Origin: Microbacterium sp. Leaf159
Lineage (GTDB): Bacteria > Actinomycetota > Actinomycetes > Actinomycetales > Microbacteriaceae
Reading direction: 5' to 3'
Assembly (NCBI RefSeq): GCF_001423615.1
Contig: NZ_LMOU01000001.1
Span: forward strand, 2,251,954 to 2,315,953
Length of the DNA stretch: 64,000 nucleotides
The position numbers and the translations under genes were made by a program. The notes under the pieces are model-generated. The model did not search any database and was not told the origin of the DNA. It worked only from the letters and a program-made list of their open reading frames with translations. Numbering within the stretch: position 1 is the stretch's first letter; the number at the start of each line of letters is the position of its first letter. Below are positions 26,287 to 33,891 of the stretch, piece by piece.

Positions 26287-27003
26287 ATGGCGACGACACG
26301 GAAGACCGCGGATTCGGCGAAGGCGAAGGCCCCTGCGAAGGCATCCGCTCGTCCCCGGCGAGCGCGCGATTCGCTGAGCCGCGAGATCATCGTCGCCGCC
26401 GCCGACCGCGTGGTCGCGCGCGAGGGCCTCGACCGTCTGACGTTCCAGTCGATCGGCGAAGAGCTCGGCGCGCACCCGACCTCGATCTACCGGCACTTCC
26501 GCGACAAGGACGAACTGCTCCTCGCTCTCATCGACACGCTGCGCGCCCGGTCGTACAGCGGCGGGATGGTCGCGACCGACGACTGGCTCGCCGACCTCCG
26601 CACCCAGGCGCACCTGATCCACGACCACTACATGCGCTACCCCGAGTTCGCGCTGCAGATGGCGCTGCGGCGCCCGACCGACTTCGCGTCGATGGAGTTC
26701 TCGATCGGCGCGCTGCGCCGCGGTGGCTACGACCAGATGCAGGCCGCTCTCTACGCACGGGCGCTCGGCCAGCTCATCCGCTCGGCATCCAGCATCCAGG
26801 CCGCCCTCACCGCGCTGCCCCCCGATGTGCAGGATGCCGATGAGCTGACCTGGCAGATGGACTATCGCCGGCTCGACCCCGCCGAGTACCCCGAGATCAC
26901 CTGGGCGGGCGACGCCCTCCCCGGCATCCGCGACCCTCGAGCATGGGAGACCGCGCTCGACCTGCTGCTCGAGAGCATCGAGCGGCACGCGCCGGGGGCC
27001 TGA
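26287..27003 (+). CDS. TetR family regulator, candidate regulator of the peptide cluster
   Basis: A 238-aa regulator. An Ala/Lys-rich tail (residues 1-28) precedes the HTH: SLSREIIVAAADRVVAREGLDRLTFQSIGEELGAHPTSIYRHFRDKDEL. The long C-terminal domain (IHDHYMRYPEFALQMALRRP onward) resembles TetR_C-type ligand domains. ATG 26287 is preceded by GGAG; the frame is open to 26239 but lacks a better start. Divergent from the S9 peptidase across a shared operator-like site that also occurs before the peptide ABC operon and the hydrolase/M20 operon, making this the natural candidate regulator of all three. Effector unknown. Confidence 0.87.
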   Translation: MATTRKTADSAKAKAPAKASARPRRARDSLSREIIVAAADRVVAREGLDRLTFQSIGEELGAHPTSIYRHFRDKDELLLALIDTLRARSYSGGMVATDDWLADLRTQAHLIHDHYMRYPEFALQMALRRPTDFASMEFSIGALRRGGYDQMQAALYARALGQLIRSASSIQAALTALPPDVQDADELTWQMDYRRLDPAEYPEITWAGDALPGIRDPRAWETALDLLLESIERHAPGA

Positions 27004-27250
27004 CGCGGCACTGTTCTCGCGGCGGTCTCGCGGGGTCGCCGCGGGCCGTGGGCCACTTCGGCGGACTCGCCCTCATGCGGGGCGTTTTCGGCGGACTCGC
27101 CCCTCGTGCGCGGGGCCACTTTGACACCGCCCTCACATGCGGGGCCACTTTGACACCGCCGCGAGGCGTATCGGGTGCGGAAGTGGCCCCGGCTGGAGGC
27201 TCGGGTGCGGAACTGGCCCCGGCTGGAGGCTCGGGAACGGATGCCGCGTG
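27004..27250. other. Convergent spacer filled with short repeats
   Basis: No gene is supported in these 247 bp between the convergent TetR and M20 peptidase genes. Nearly all of it is made of degenerate repeats of about 30 bp in two orientations. Confidence 0.6.
27050..27237. repeat. Degenerate minisatellite, period about 30 bp, two orientations
   Basis: Four units in one orientation share GGGC(C)ACTT or close variants: TTCGGCGGACTCGCCC occurs twice (27058, 27087) and GGGGCCACTTTGACACCGCC twice (27113, 27141). Then two near-identical 30-bp units in the opposite sense carry GTGCGGAAGTGGCCCC or GTGCGGAACTGGCCCC followed by GGCTGGAGGCTCGG. The core resembles the repeat at 7792-7868. Confidence 0.75.
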
Positions 27251-28351
27251 TCAGCCCTCGCGCCCACCGACGAGGTCGTCGAGCATGCCGGCCAGCAGGT
27301 CGACGCGCTCGTGCATCGAGGCGATCGACACCCATTCGTGGTCGGCGTGCGCGCCGGCTCCTCGTGGGCCGAGGCCGTCGAGGGTTCGGGCGCCGACCGC
27401 GGCGGTGAAGTTGCCGTCGGATGCCCCTCCGGCCGAGACCGCCTCGACCTCGGGGTGACCGAGAGCATCCGCGACCCGGCGAGCGCAGGCGAGCAGTTCA
27501 GCCGACACGCTCTCTTCCATCGGAGGGCGGTTGATGCCGCCGAACACCTCGACGCTGACGTCTTCGGTGTGGGCGCCGAGCGACTGCATCCGCTCGTCGA
27601 CGCGTTCGAGTTCGTCGAGGGTCCAGGCGCGCACGTCGACGCGCAGCTCGGCGTGCTCGGGAATCACGTTCGTCACAGTTCCGGCCTGCGCCACGGTCGG
27701 ACTCACGGTGGTTCCGCGCTCGTCGTCGGCGAGCTGCGGCAGCGCCAGCACCTGGTGCGCGAGCTCGGCCAGGGCACTGCGGCCCTTCCAAGGTTCGAGT
27801 CCGGCGTGCGCTGCGCGCCCCGTGATCGCCAGGCGATAGATGCTGCCACCGCGGCGAGCGATCTTGAGCGCGCCGTCGAGGCTGGGTTCGAGCACCAGCA
27901 CGGTGCCTGCCCGCGCGGCCTCGCGTTCGATCAGCGCCCGCGAGGTGGTCGAGCCGACCTCTTCGTCACTCGTGAGCAGCACCGCGATCTCGCCCGGACG
28001 CGCGACCTTCTCGAGCGCGGCGGCCATGATCACGATGCCCGCCTTCATGTCGAAGACACCGGGCCCCGTGGCACGATCACCGTCGAGGTGGAAGGGGCGT
28101 TCGGCGATCGTCCCTGCCGGGAACACGGTGTCGAGGTGCCCGATCAGCAGCACCGAGGGCGCGTCACCACCCGGCCAGAGCAGATGAGGGATGCCGTCGA
28201 CGGTCTCGATCACGCCCTTCTCGCCGAGCACGGGCTCGAGCCAGGAACGCACGAGATCCTGGGCTGCGGCGAGTCCCGCCGCATCCCCCGTCGGCGTCTC
28301 GATCGTGACGAGTTCGGCGAGACGTTCGGTCTCGCGGTCGCGGGTGCTCAC
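27251..28351 (-). CDS. M20 family metallopeptidase (glutamate carboxypeptidase-like)
   Basis: A 366-aa zinc peptidase of the M20A/CPG2 type. Metal ligands: the H in LLIGHLDTVFPAG, the D in GPGVFDMKAGI, the catalytic/ligand EE in LLTSDEEVGS, the E in VLVLEPSLDG, and the C-terminal H in GAGAHADHEWVSI. The dimerisation domain (LAITGRAAHAGLEPWKGRSALAEL) is present. Start GTG 28351 overlaps the hydrolase TGA (GTGA), so the two are co-translated. Family members release C-terminal amino acids from peptides or N-acyl amino acids, which fits with the neighbouring peptide importer and S9 peptidase. Confidence 0.9.
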   Translation of the reverse strand: MSTRDRETERLAELVTIETPTGDAAGLAAAQDLVRSWLEPVLGEKGVIETVDGIPHLLWPGGDAPSVLLIGHLDTVFPAGTIAERPFHLDGDRATGPGVFDMKAGIVIMAAALEKVARPGEIAVLLTSDEEVGSTTSRALIEREAARAGTVLVLEPSLDGALKIARRGGSIYRLAITGRAAHAGLEPWKGRSALAELAHQVLALPQLADDERGTTVSPTVAQAGTVTNVIPEHAELRVDVRAWTLDELERVDERMQSLGAHTEDVSVEVFGGINRPPMEESVSAELLACARRVADALGHPEVEAVSAGGASDGNFTAAVGARTLDGLGPRGAGAHADHEWVSIASMHERVDLLAGMLDDLVGGREG

Positions 28352-29232
28352 GACGACACCTCCACGCTCGAGAGGAATGCTCGCAGGGCCGCGGCCGTCG
28401 GCTCGGGCGTCTCCTCGGCGAGGTAGTGGTCGGCGTCGATCGGTTCTCCGCTGACCTGCTCGGCATACTGCGACCATGTCTCAAGCACGTCGAAGTTGCG
28501 GCCGACGTAGCTGTGCGCGCCCCAGAGCGCCAGCACCGGGCATCCGATCCGTCGCCCCTCCGCCCGGTCAGCACGGTCGTGGTCGAGGTCGATCGTCGCG
28601 GCCGCGCGATAGTCGGCCCCGGATGCGAAGACGGTGTCGAGGTCGAAGCAGCGCAGGTACTCGTCGAACGCCTCGGGCAGCGCATCGCCGTCATGCCGGC
28701 GGCCGGTGAAGCGACTGCGCAGCCAGGTCTCGCGATCGGCGCCGATCAGCGCCTCGGGCAGGCCGCCCGAGCGAGCGAGGAAGAACCAGTGGAAGTACGC
28801 GGTCGCCATCTCACGGTCGACGTTCTCGAACATGTGCAGCGTGGGAACGATGTCGAGCACGGCGAGGGCGGTGACGGCATCCGGATGGTCGAGCGCCAGC
28901 CGATGCCCGACACGCGCTCCCCTGTCGTGCCCGATCACGGCGAACCGTTCGTGGCCGAGCTCGCGCATGAGCAGGAACTGGTCGCGGGCCATGTCTCGCT
29001 TGGCATAGGAGGCACCGCGCGGTTTGGCCGAGTCGCCGTAGCCGCGCAGGTCTGCCGCGACCACGGTGTGGTCCTCCGCGAGCGCGGTCGCGACCGCATT
29101 CCACATCGCCTTCGTCTCGGGGTAGCCGTGCAGCAGCAGCACCGCCGGGCCTGAGCCGCGGACCTCGGCCGCGATCTCGATGCCGTCGCAGTCCACCGTG
29201 ATCGATGTCGCCGTGCGGGAATGGGTCATCAT
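28348..29232 (-). CDS. Alpha/beta hydrolase, haloacetate (fluoroacetate) dehalogenase-like
   Basis: A 294-aa hydrolase. The nucleophile region is GHDRGARVGHRLALDHP, so the nucleophile is Asp, with the two Arg that bind a carboxylate in fluoroacetate dehalogenases. AYFHWFFLAR supplies the His-Trp pair and DYRAAA a Tyr that form the halide pocket there; DADHYLAEETP carries the catalytic His. This is the residue set of DehH1/FAcD-type enzymes, but epoxide hydrolases share much of it. Start: ATG 29232 (MMTHSRT) or 29229; no strong Shine-Dalgarno. It is coupled to the M20 peptidase and preceded by the AGTCA-N7-TGACT operator. Confidence 0.85.
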   Translation of the reverse strand: MMTHSRTATSITVDCDGIEIAAEVRGSGPAVLLLHGYPETKAMWNAVATALAEDHTVVAADLRGYGDSAKPRGASYAKRDMARDQFLLMRELGHERFAVIGHDRGARVGHRLALDHPDAVTALAVLDIVPTLHMFENVDREMATAYFHWFFLARSGGLPEALIGADRETWLRSRFTGRRHDGDALPEAFDEYLRCFDLDTVFASGADYRAAATIDLDHDRADRAEGRRIGCPVLALWGAHSYVGRNFDVLETWSQYAEQVSGEPIDADHYLAEETPEPTAAALRAFLSSVEVSS

Positions 29233-29257
29233 CGTCCAACTCTCGGAACTCAACGCG

Positions 29258-29287
29258 CAAGTCAATTGCATTGACTATATCAATGAC
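29258..29287. promoter_or_regulatory. Operator-like double inverted repeat over the hydrolase promoter
   Basis: AGTCA-N7-TGACT (29260-29276) overlaps a second perfect repeat CATTGA-CTATA-TCAATG (29269-29285). The minus-strand TATAGT (29274-29279) is the probable -10 box. The geometry matches the sites at 24258 and 26139. Confidence 0.6.
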
Positions 29288-29330
29288 AAGGGATTTGGGA
29301 AGAGGGCGTCGGGGATGTCGGAGAGGTTCC

Positions 29331-29352
29331 GCGCCCGGCGAGCACCGGGCGC
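29331..29352 (-). terminator. GC-rich hairpin after the beta-lactamase-fold gene
   Basis: GCGCCCGG and CCGGGCGC form a perfect 8-bp stem with a 6-nt loop, starting 14 bp after the stop on the minus strand. No U-tract follows. Confidence 0.5.
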
Positions 29353-29366
29353 GCGACCCCTTCGCG

Positions 29367-30908
29367 TCACCACAGGAAGGTGACCCCGACCGCCAACACG
29401 GCGCCGATCACGGCGACCGGCCACCAGAACCAGGCGCGGCGACGAGGCAGGAACGGCAGCCGCGCCCGCGAGGCGCGAACGACGAGCACGCCGATCGCGG
29501 CGAGCGCCGGGGCGAGAGCGATGCCCCACAGCCATCCGCCGACCGCGAACCAGGGTCCGCTGTGCCAGAGCAGCAGCAGTCCGAAGGTCGCCCAGATCAG
29601 ATCGCTGACCGACGGGAGCAGCGCCTTCACCCGGAACGAGCGGATCAGCGCGATCAGGCCGAACAGCAGCGCGAGCCCGAAGACGCCCCACGCGACCGTC
29701 TGACTCGGTGCGTCGACCTCGGGGATCGGGGCGCCGGACGCGTACGACATCGCGATGTAGTCGGCGGGAGCCACGGTGTTCGACAGCGCGATGAAGGCCG
29801 TTCCGGCATCCCGGTCGAGTGTGAGCATCGTGCGGAATCCCGCGGTACCGCCGTTGTGCCATGTCTGCATGCCTTCACCCGAGAAGGATGCCGAGGTGAT
29901 CCATCCCCAGCCGATCTCGGCGCCTTCGCCCATCGGTGCGGTGGGCTCGAGCGCCGCTGCGCCCGGGGCCGTTCCGTCGAGGTTGGCCTGCGCCCAGAGA
30001 GCGAGGTCGGCCGTGGTCGTGAAGGTCGACGACCCTGCCGGCAGATATCCCTCTCCCCACCACCGCGGCGCCGGAACGCCGTTGATCAGGAAGCCGGGCA
30101 CGGCATCGGCCGGAGCCTCGTCGGCGGATGCCGCGACGACCGTGTCGTCCATGCCGAGCGGACCCGTGATGCGCTCCTCGAGCAGGGTCGCGTAGTCACC
30201 GGCATCCGCCGCCTCGACGAGCGCGGTGCCCAGCAGCGAGACGGCGAAGTTCGAGTAGAGCGAGCCCTGGTCGGGGTCGACCGGCGCCACCGCGGCGTCG
30301 GCGATCAGCTGCTCGGTCGTGGTGGTCGCGTAGGCGTTCTCATTGAGCAGCACGCCGCCGACCGCGGCCTCGGCGGCCGTGGCTCCGAGACCGGGCAGAC
30401 CCGACGAGTGCTGCGACAGCGATGCGAGCGTCACGTCGCCTGCTGCAGTGCCCTCGAGTTCGGGCAGGTGCTGGGCGAGAGTGTCGTCCGCGGCGACCTC
30501 ACCGCGGTCGATCGCCTCGGCGAACAGCGCTCCGGTGAAGGTCTTCGTGATGGATCCGAGTTCGAACACCGTGTCGGAGGTCGGCGCTCCCGGGTTGCCG
30601 GGGTCGGCGTCGCCGAGACCGGCGAAGACCGCGCCATCCGGGCCGATCTCGGCGACCGAGAGAGAGCGGAAGCTGTCGAAGCTGCCGGGAAGCGAGCGGA
30701 TGCGGTCGGCGAGACCCGGATCCCCCGCCGTGGATGCGCCCACGGTCTGGTGCTGCGGGCCGATCGCGGCACCGACCGCGATGCCCACGACCGCAGCAGC
30801 GCCGATCACGGCGAGGATCGCACGGGTGGGGCGGCGGTGCGATGTCTCCGGTCCGCTCGCGCGAACCTCGGGGTCGATGGATGTCGGGGACGTTGAGGGG
30901 GTCGTCAC
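29367..30908 (-). CDS. Membrane-anchored serine hydrolase, beta-lactamase (class C/PBP4-like) fold
   Basis: A 513-aa protein. An N-terminal TM/signal anchor (residues about 28-48, ILAVIGAAAVVGIAVGAAIG) puts the catalytic domain outside the cell. Active-site motifs are SITK (SxxK), YSN (YxN) and HNGG in place of KTG, as in many esterase/peptidase members of the Pfam beta-lactamase family. The last 150 residues hold about four TM helices (VFGLALLFGLIALIRSF, LIWATFGLLLLW, and two more). GTG 30908 has AGGAG about 7 nt upstream. The regulator at 30919 lies 10 bp upstream, so they form an operon. The substrate (peptide, ester or cell-wall fragment) is unknown. Confidence 0.87.
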   Translation of the reverse strand: MTTPSTSPTSIDPEVRASGPETSHRRPTRAILAVIGAAAVVGIAVGAAIGPQHQTVGASTAGDPGLADRIRSLPGSFDSFRSLSVAEIGPDGAVFAGLGDADPGNPGAPTSDTVFELGSITKTFTGALFAEAIDRGEVAADDTLAQHLPELEGTAAGDVTLASLSQHSSGLPGLGATAAEAAVGGVLLNENAYATTTTEQLIADAAVAPVDPDQGSLYSNFAVSLLGTALVEAADAGDYATLLEERITGPLGMDDTVVAASADEAPADAVPGFLINGVPAPRWWGEGYLPAGSSTFTTTADLALWAQANLDGTAPGAAALEPTAPMGEGAEIGWGWITSASFSGEGMQTWHNGGTAGFRTMLTLDRDAGTAFIALSNTVAPADYIAMSYASGAPIPEVDAPSQTVAWGVFGLALLFGLIALIRSFRVKALLPSVSDLIWATFGLLLLWHSGPWFAVGGWLWGIALAPALAAIGVLVVRASRARLPFLPRRRAWFWWPVAVIGAVLAVGVTFLW

Positions 30909-30918
30909 GGTGGGCTCC

Positions 30919-31500
30919 TCAGCTCGAAGCGATCATGGTCAGGACGAGAAGGGGCACGACGCGCGCGGCGGGCACCTCGTAGTACCCGCGGCGGGGAGAG
31001 ACGAGCCAGCCCGCGCTGACGAGCTGACGAAGGTGGTGGTAGAGCTGCCCGGACGATGCGAGGTGCTCGAGCTGCAACAGCTCGGCAGTCGTGTGCGCGC
31101 CGCGCATGACCTGACGGACGAGCTCGATGCGGGCGGGGTGACCGAGCGCCTCGAGGGGGCGCGCGAGATCGCTCCAGTCCTCCGACAGCAGGCCGTCGGC
31201 CATGAGGCCGTATTGCCAGCGGACGGGGCCTGCGGCGGTATCGACCGCACCGGCCATCATTACGGCACCCGGCGCGCGACGACCGAGCTCGTTCACGAAC
31301 CAGAGCGGGTCGTCGGAGCCGGCGGACGCGGCACCCGGAGCATCCGAGGCCGGTTGCTCGCGGGCTGACCCTGCAGCTCCTTCACCGGCCGCGTCTGCGG
31401 CATGGCCAGCTGTCGGCTCGGCCAGAGCGGAGAGCCGCGCGACCTCCTGCTCGAGGTCGGCCAATCGACGCTCGATCGCACTCGCGGTATCCGGTTCCAT
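30919..31500 (-). CDS. ArsR-like winged-helix regulator
   Basis: A 193-aa protein. Residues about 1-27 look like a short coiled coil (AIERRLADLEQEVARLSAL), followed by an Ala/Gly-rich linker and then a winged helix: LARPLEALGHPARIELVRQVMRGAHTTAELLQLEHLASSGQLYHHLRQLVSAGWLVSPRRGYYEV. No Cys metal site is seen, so it probably senses something other than a metal. ATG 31500 has no Shine-Dalgarno; the message may be leaderless. It precedes the beta-lactamase-fold gene by 10 bp, and a palindrome upstream may be its autoregulatory site. Confidence 0.8.
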   Translation of the reverse strand: MEPDTASAIERRLADLEQEVARLSALAEPTAGHAADAAGEGAAGSAREQPASDAPGAASAGSDDPLWFVNELGRRAPGAVMMAGAVDTAAGPVRWQYGLMADGLLSEDWSDLARPLEALGHPARIELVRQVMRGAHTTAELLQLEHLASSGQLYHHLRQLVSAGWLVSPRRGYYEVPAARVVPLLVLTMIASS

Positions 31501-31521
31501 GAGTCGAAACTATCAAAAGTT

Positions 31522-31531
31522 CGTAATTACG
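31522..31531. promoter_or_regulatory. Palindrome CGTAATTACG upstream of the ArsR-like gene
   Basis: A perfect 10-bp palindrome in an AT-rich patch, 22 bp before the regulator ATG and just upstream of a GATAGT -10-like hexamer on the minus strand. It is a likely operator for autoregulation. Confidence 0.5.
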
Positions 31532-31638
31532 GAAAATTGGCTCTAGGGGTCCCGCGCACGCACGACGCGACGGTCGTCGAACGACCCCGCGCGCAGCAAG
31601 CTACGAGGGCGTGCGCAGGCGCACCGGACGAAGAACGG

Positions 31639-32232
31639 TCAGGCGAGGACGGTCGGCCAGGAGGCCGCGCGGATGCCGTGCCAGAGCCGAGACAGCCGGG
31701 CCGCCATGTCGATCGAGGGGTCGAGCAGCCACTGCACCTGCAGCCCGTCCGCCGCGGCGATGACCAGATCGGCGACGTACGCGACATCGACATCCGGCCC
31801 CATCAGCTCGGCCGCCTGCTCCTGCTCGACGGCCTCGACCATGAGGGTGCGCACCCAGGCGAAGCGCTGCTCGAAGAACGCTCGCGCGGGGTGCCCCTCG
31901 AGGGTCGCCTCAGCCGAGTACTCGACGTACAGACGGACGAGTCCGGGCACGCTGGCGTTGTGCGCGATGACATCCAGGAAGCCCTGGAACCCGTGCTGGG
32001 GCGAGTAGAACCGCTCGTGGTCGCGCTCGTCGCGCGCCCGGAGGACTTCGAGGAAGAGCTCTTCGCGGGTGCTGAAGTAGTGCATCAGCCCCGGCTGCGT
32101 GAGTCCGACACGTGCGGCGATCTCACGGTTCGAGGCCTTGCGGGTTCCCAGTTCGGCGACGACATCGAGCGCGACGGCGAGGATCTCGGCACGCTTCGCC
32201 GCGCCCTTCGCGTACTGCCCCCGTCGCGCCAT
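31639..32232 (-). CDS. TetR family regulator next to MFS transporter/beta-glucosidase
   Basis: A 197-aa regulator. HTH: RAEILAVALDVVAELGTRKASNREIAARVGLTQPGLMHYFSTREELF. The ligand domain (FLDVIAHNASVPGLVRLYVEYSAEA) matches the C-terminal pattern seen in TetR regulators adjacent to glycoside hydrolases in actinobacteria. ATG 32232 directly follows a TAGAAT -10-like box, so a leaderless message is likely; GTG 32235 is the alternative. It is transcribed in the same direction as, and downstream of, the MFS gene. It is the obvious candidate regulator of the MFS and GH3 genes. Confidence 0.86.
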   Translation of the reverse strand: MARRGQYAKGAAKRAEILAVALDVVAELGTRKASNREIAARVGLTQPGLMHYFSTREELFLEVLRARDERDHERFYSPQHGFQGFLDVIAHNASVPGLVRLYVEYSAEATLEGHPARAFFEQRFAWVRTLMVEAVEQEQAAELMGPDVDVAYVADLVIAAADGLQVQWLLDPSIDMAARLSRLWHGIRAASWPTVLA

Positions 32233-32238
32233 CACGCC

Positions 32239-32251
32239 ATTCTAAGAGAAT
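32239..32251. promoter_or_regulatory. Inverted repeat ATTCT-AAG-AGAAT at the TetR promoter
   Basis: Perfect 5-bp arms. The minus-strand -10-like TAGAAT (32239-32244) lies inside and ends 6 bp before the ATG. It could be an autoregulatory operator, though the arms are short. Confidence 0.4.
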
Positions 32252-32273
32252 CCGATGAGAGGCCGAGCGGGAC

Positions 32274-32314
32274 GGTGGAGACCGGATGCGCCCCCGAGGC
32301 GTCCGATCTCCACC
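32274..32314 (-). terminator. Two-tier hairpin after the MFS gene
   Basis: GGTGGAGA (32274-32281) pairs with TCTCCACC (32307-32314), and inside it CGGATGC pairs with GCGTCCG with one G-T wobble. It begins 10 bp beyond the MFS stop. It probably separates the MFS message from the TetR gene. Confidence 0.65.
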
Positions 32315-32324
32315 CCCCTACCCG

Positions 32325-33659
32325 CTACTTCACGCTCTTGATCGGGAAGATCACCGCGGCGCCTATCAGCGCCGCGACCGCGCAGACCGTGAACCAGACC
32401 GTGTAGTCGGCACCGCTGGCGCCGCCGGTCGCCGCCAGAACGAACCCTCCGATCAGCGGAGCGACCGTCTGCGGCAGCGCGTTGGCGATGTTGAAGACGC
32501 CCAGGTCCTTGCCGGAGTCATCCGGGTTCGGCAGCACGTCGACGACAAGCGCGAGGTCCACGCCGACGTAGATGCCGTAGGCCGCGCCGAGCAGGAGTTC
32601 GAGGATGTAGTACGACGGGACGTCCTGGATGAAGATCAGTGCGAACGTGCCTGCGGCGAAGAGAACGGTCGACGTCCACACGAAGATCTTGCGCCGGCCG
32701 ATCCTGTCCGAGATCTTGCCGGCGATCCACGCCGTGACGACGAGCGCTGCGGTGTAGACGAGCGTGGTGTTCGCGATCAGCAGTCCGATCTCCTCCTCCG
32801 GCACGCCGAGGTGGAAGCCCATGTAGGCGAAGCGGAAGGTGGTGAACCCGAAGCTCGCGAACGTGATGAGGAACCGCGACCACCACGCGAGCGCGAAGTC
32901 CGGGTGCGCGACCGGGCTGACCCAGATCGTCTGGATCACCTCGCGGAAGCTGATCCGCGGCGGCTTGACCGGGAGCACCCTGTCGGGCAGCACGATCGCG
33001 AAGACGACCATGGCGATGATCGCCAGGATCGCGGGGATCACGAACACGATGAAGAGGCTGAACGAGAACCAGCCGGCGACGTAGACACCACCGACGATGC
33101 CGAGGTTCTGTGCGATGCCGAGACCCGCGGTGATCGACCCGCGTTGGAACTTGGGCACCTGATCGGCGATCGTCGCGACGAACGGCGCGAGAGTCATGTT
33201 GGCGCCCAGCTGGGCGATAGCCCATCCGATCGTGGCGACGAGCAGGCTCGGGCCGAGCGCCATGAAGACGAAGCCGATCGCCATGATGACGGTGCCCAGC
33301 ACGATCCAGATGCGGCGGCGTCCCCATCGGCTCGTCGTGCGATCGGAGACCCGGCCGAAGACGACGTTCGCGACGGTCGCGAAGAACGCCCCCACTCCGC
33401 CGAGGATCGCGGATGCGGTGTTGAAGCCCGCGGCACCCTCAGCGATCGCCCCCGCGTTCTGCAGATCGGTGATCTTGAGCCCGATGCCGACGACCGCCGG
33501 CCCCAGCAGGGCGACGAAGAAGATGAACTGGGCGATGATGAGCCAGGCGACATAGCCCTTCTTGGCCGGCTCGGTCGGTTCGGCGAACCAGTGATGCTCC
33601 CGTGCGACCGCCGTCGCCGTCGTCATTCCCGACGGCGTACCCGCTGCGGAACCGCTCAT
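32325..33659 (-). CDS. MFS transporter (glycoside/sugar type)
   Basis: A 444-aa transporter with 12 predicted TM segments in two halves. The conserved MFS loop 2-3 motif is GRVSDRTTSRWGRRRIWI and its pseudo-repeat in the second half is AGKISDRIGRRKIFV. The sequence resembles the MFS proteins often paired with GH3 or GH1 enzymes (SLC45/GPH-like). ATG 33659 has AAGGAGG 6 nt upstream; the frame is open further but the Shine-Dalgarno decides the start. Divergent from the beta-glucosidase across two matching operator-like palindromes, so it likely imports the glycoside that enzyme cleaves. Confidence 0.88.
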   Translation of the reverse strand: MSGSAAGTPSGMTTATAVAREHHWFAEPTEPAKKGYVAWLIIAQFIFFVALLGPAVVGIGLKITDLQNAGAIAEGAAGFNTASAILGGVGAFFATVANVVFGRVSDRTTSRWGRRRIWIVLGTVIMAIGFVFMALGPSLLVATIGWAIAQLGANMTLAPFVATIADQVPKFQRGSITAGLGIAQNLGIVGGVYVAGWFSFSLFIVFVIPAILAIIAMVVFAIVLPDRVLPVKPPRISFREVIQTIWVSPVAHPDFALAWWSRFLITFASFGFTTFRFAYMGFHLGVPEEEIGLLIANTTLVYTAALVVTAWIAGKISDRIGRRKIFVWTSTVLFAAGTFALIFIQDVPSYYILELLLGAAYGIYVGVDLALVVDVLPNPDDSGKDLGVFNIANALPQTVAPLIGGFVLAATGGASGADYTVWFTVCAVAALIGAAVIFPIKSVK

Positions 33660-33731
33660 GCCTGCCTCCTTCGGCCGGTGGGAGTCGGAAGGCATCGCAA
33701 CGCCGCGATATGCCGAGGTTTCGCTCCCGTG

Positions 33732-33762
33732 GCTGAAAACCTAGACTGTTCAGGTTTTCAGC
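33732..33762. promoter_or_regulatory. Operator-like palindrome, site 1 (MFS side)
   Basis: GCTGAAAACCT (33732-33742) and AGGTTTTCAGC (33752-33762) are perfect 11-bp arms around a 9-bp spacer. Its inner 25 bp align with site 2. Confidence 0.65.
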
Positions 33763-33803
33763 GCAAGAGCTTCTGTGCCAGATGTCGGCGGCGTCTTGTG
33801 GAA

Positions 33804-33828
33804 CAAAACCTTAGCGATTAAAGTTTTG
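33804..33828. promoter_or_regulatory. Operator-like palindrome, site 2 (beta-glucosidase side)
   Basis: CAAAAC-c-TTA-gcgat-TAA-a-GTTTTG, imperfect. It shares AAAACCT-N9-A(G/A)GTTTT with site 1; the centres are about 69 bp apart. This suggests one dimeric regulator binding both promoters. Confidence 0.6.
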
Positions 33829-33891
33829 GGATCGAGCGGATGCCGCGCTTCCGACGCAGCCCGATCCGACTCAACGGCGAGAGGGAACCAC

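Noticed and set aside
27050..27237. Possible CRISPR array or IS end
   Set aside because: Units are degenerate, contiguous and in both orientations; no transposase or cas gene and no target-site duplication seen.
8787..32232. Four TetR genes as a duplicated family
   Set aside because: Their HTHs and ligand domains differ clearly and each sits with a different target set; ordinary paralogous family diversity.
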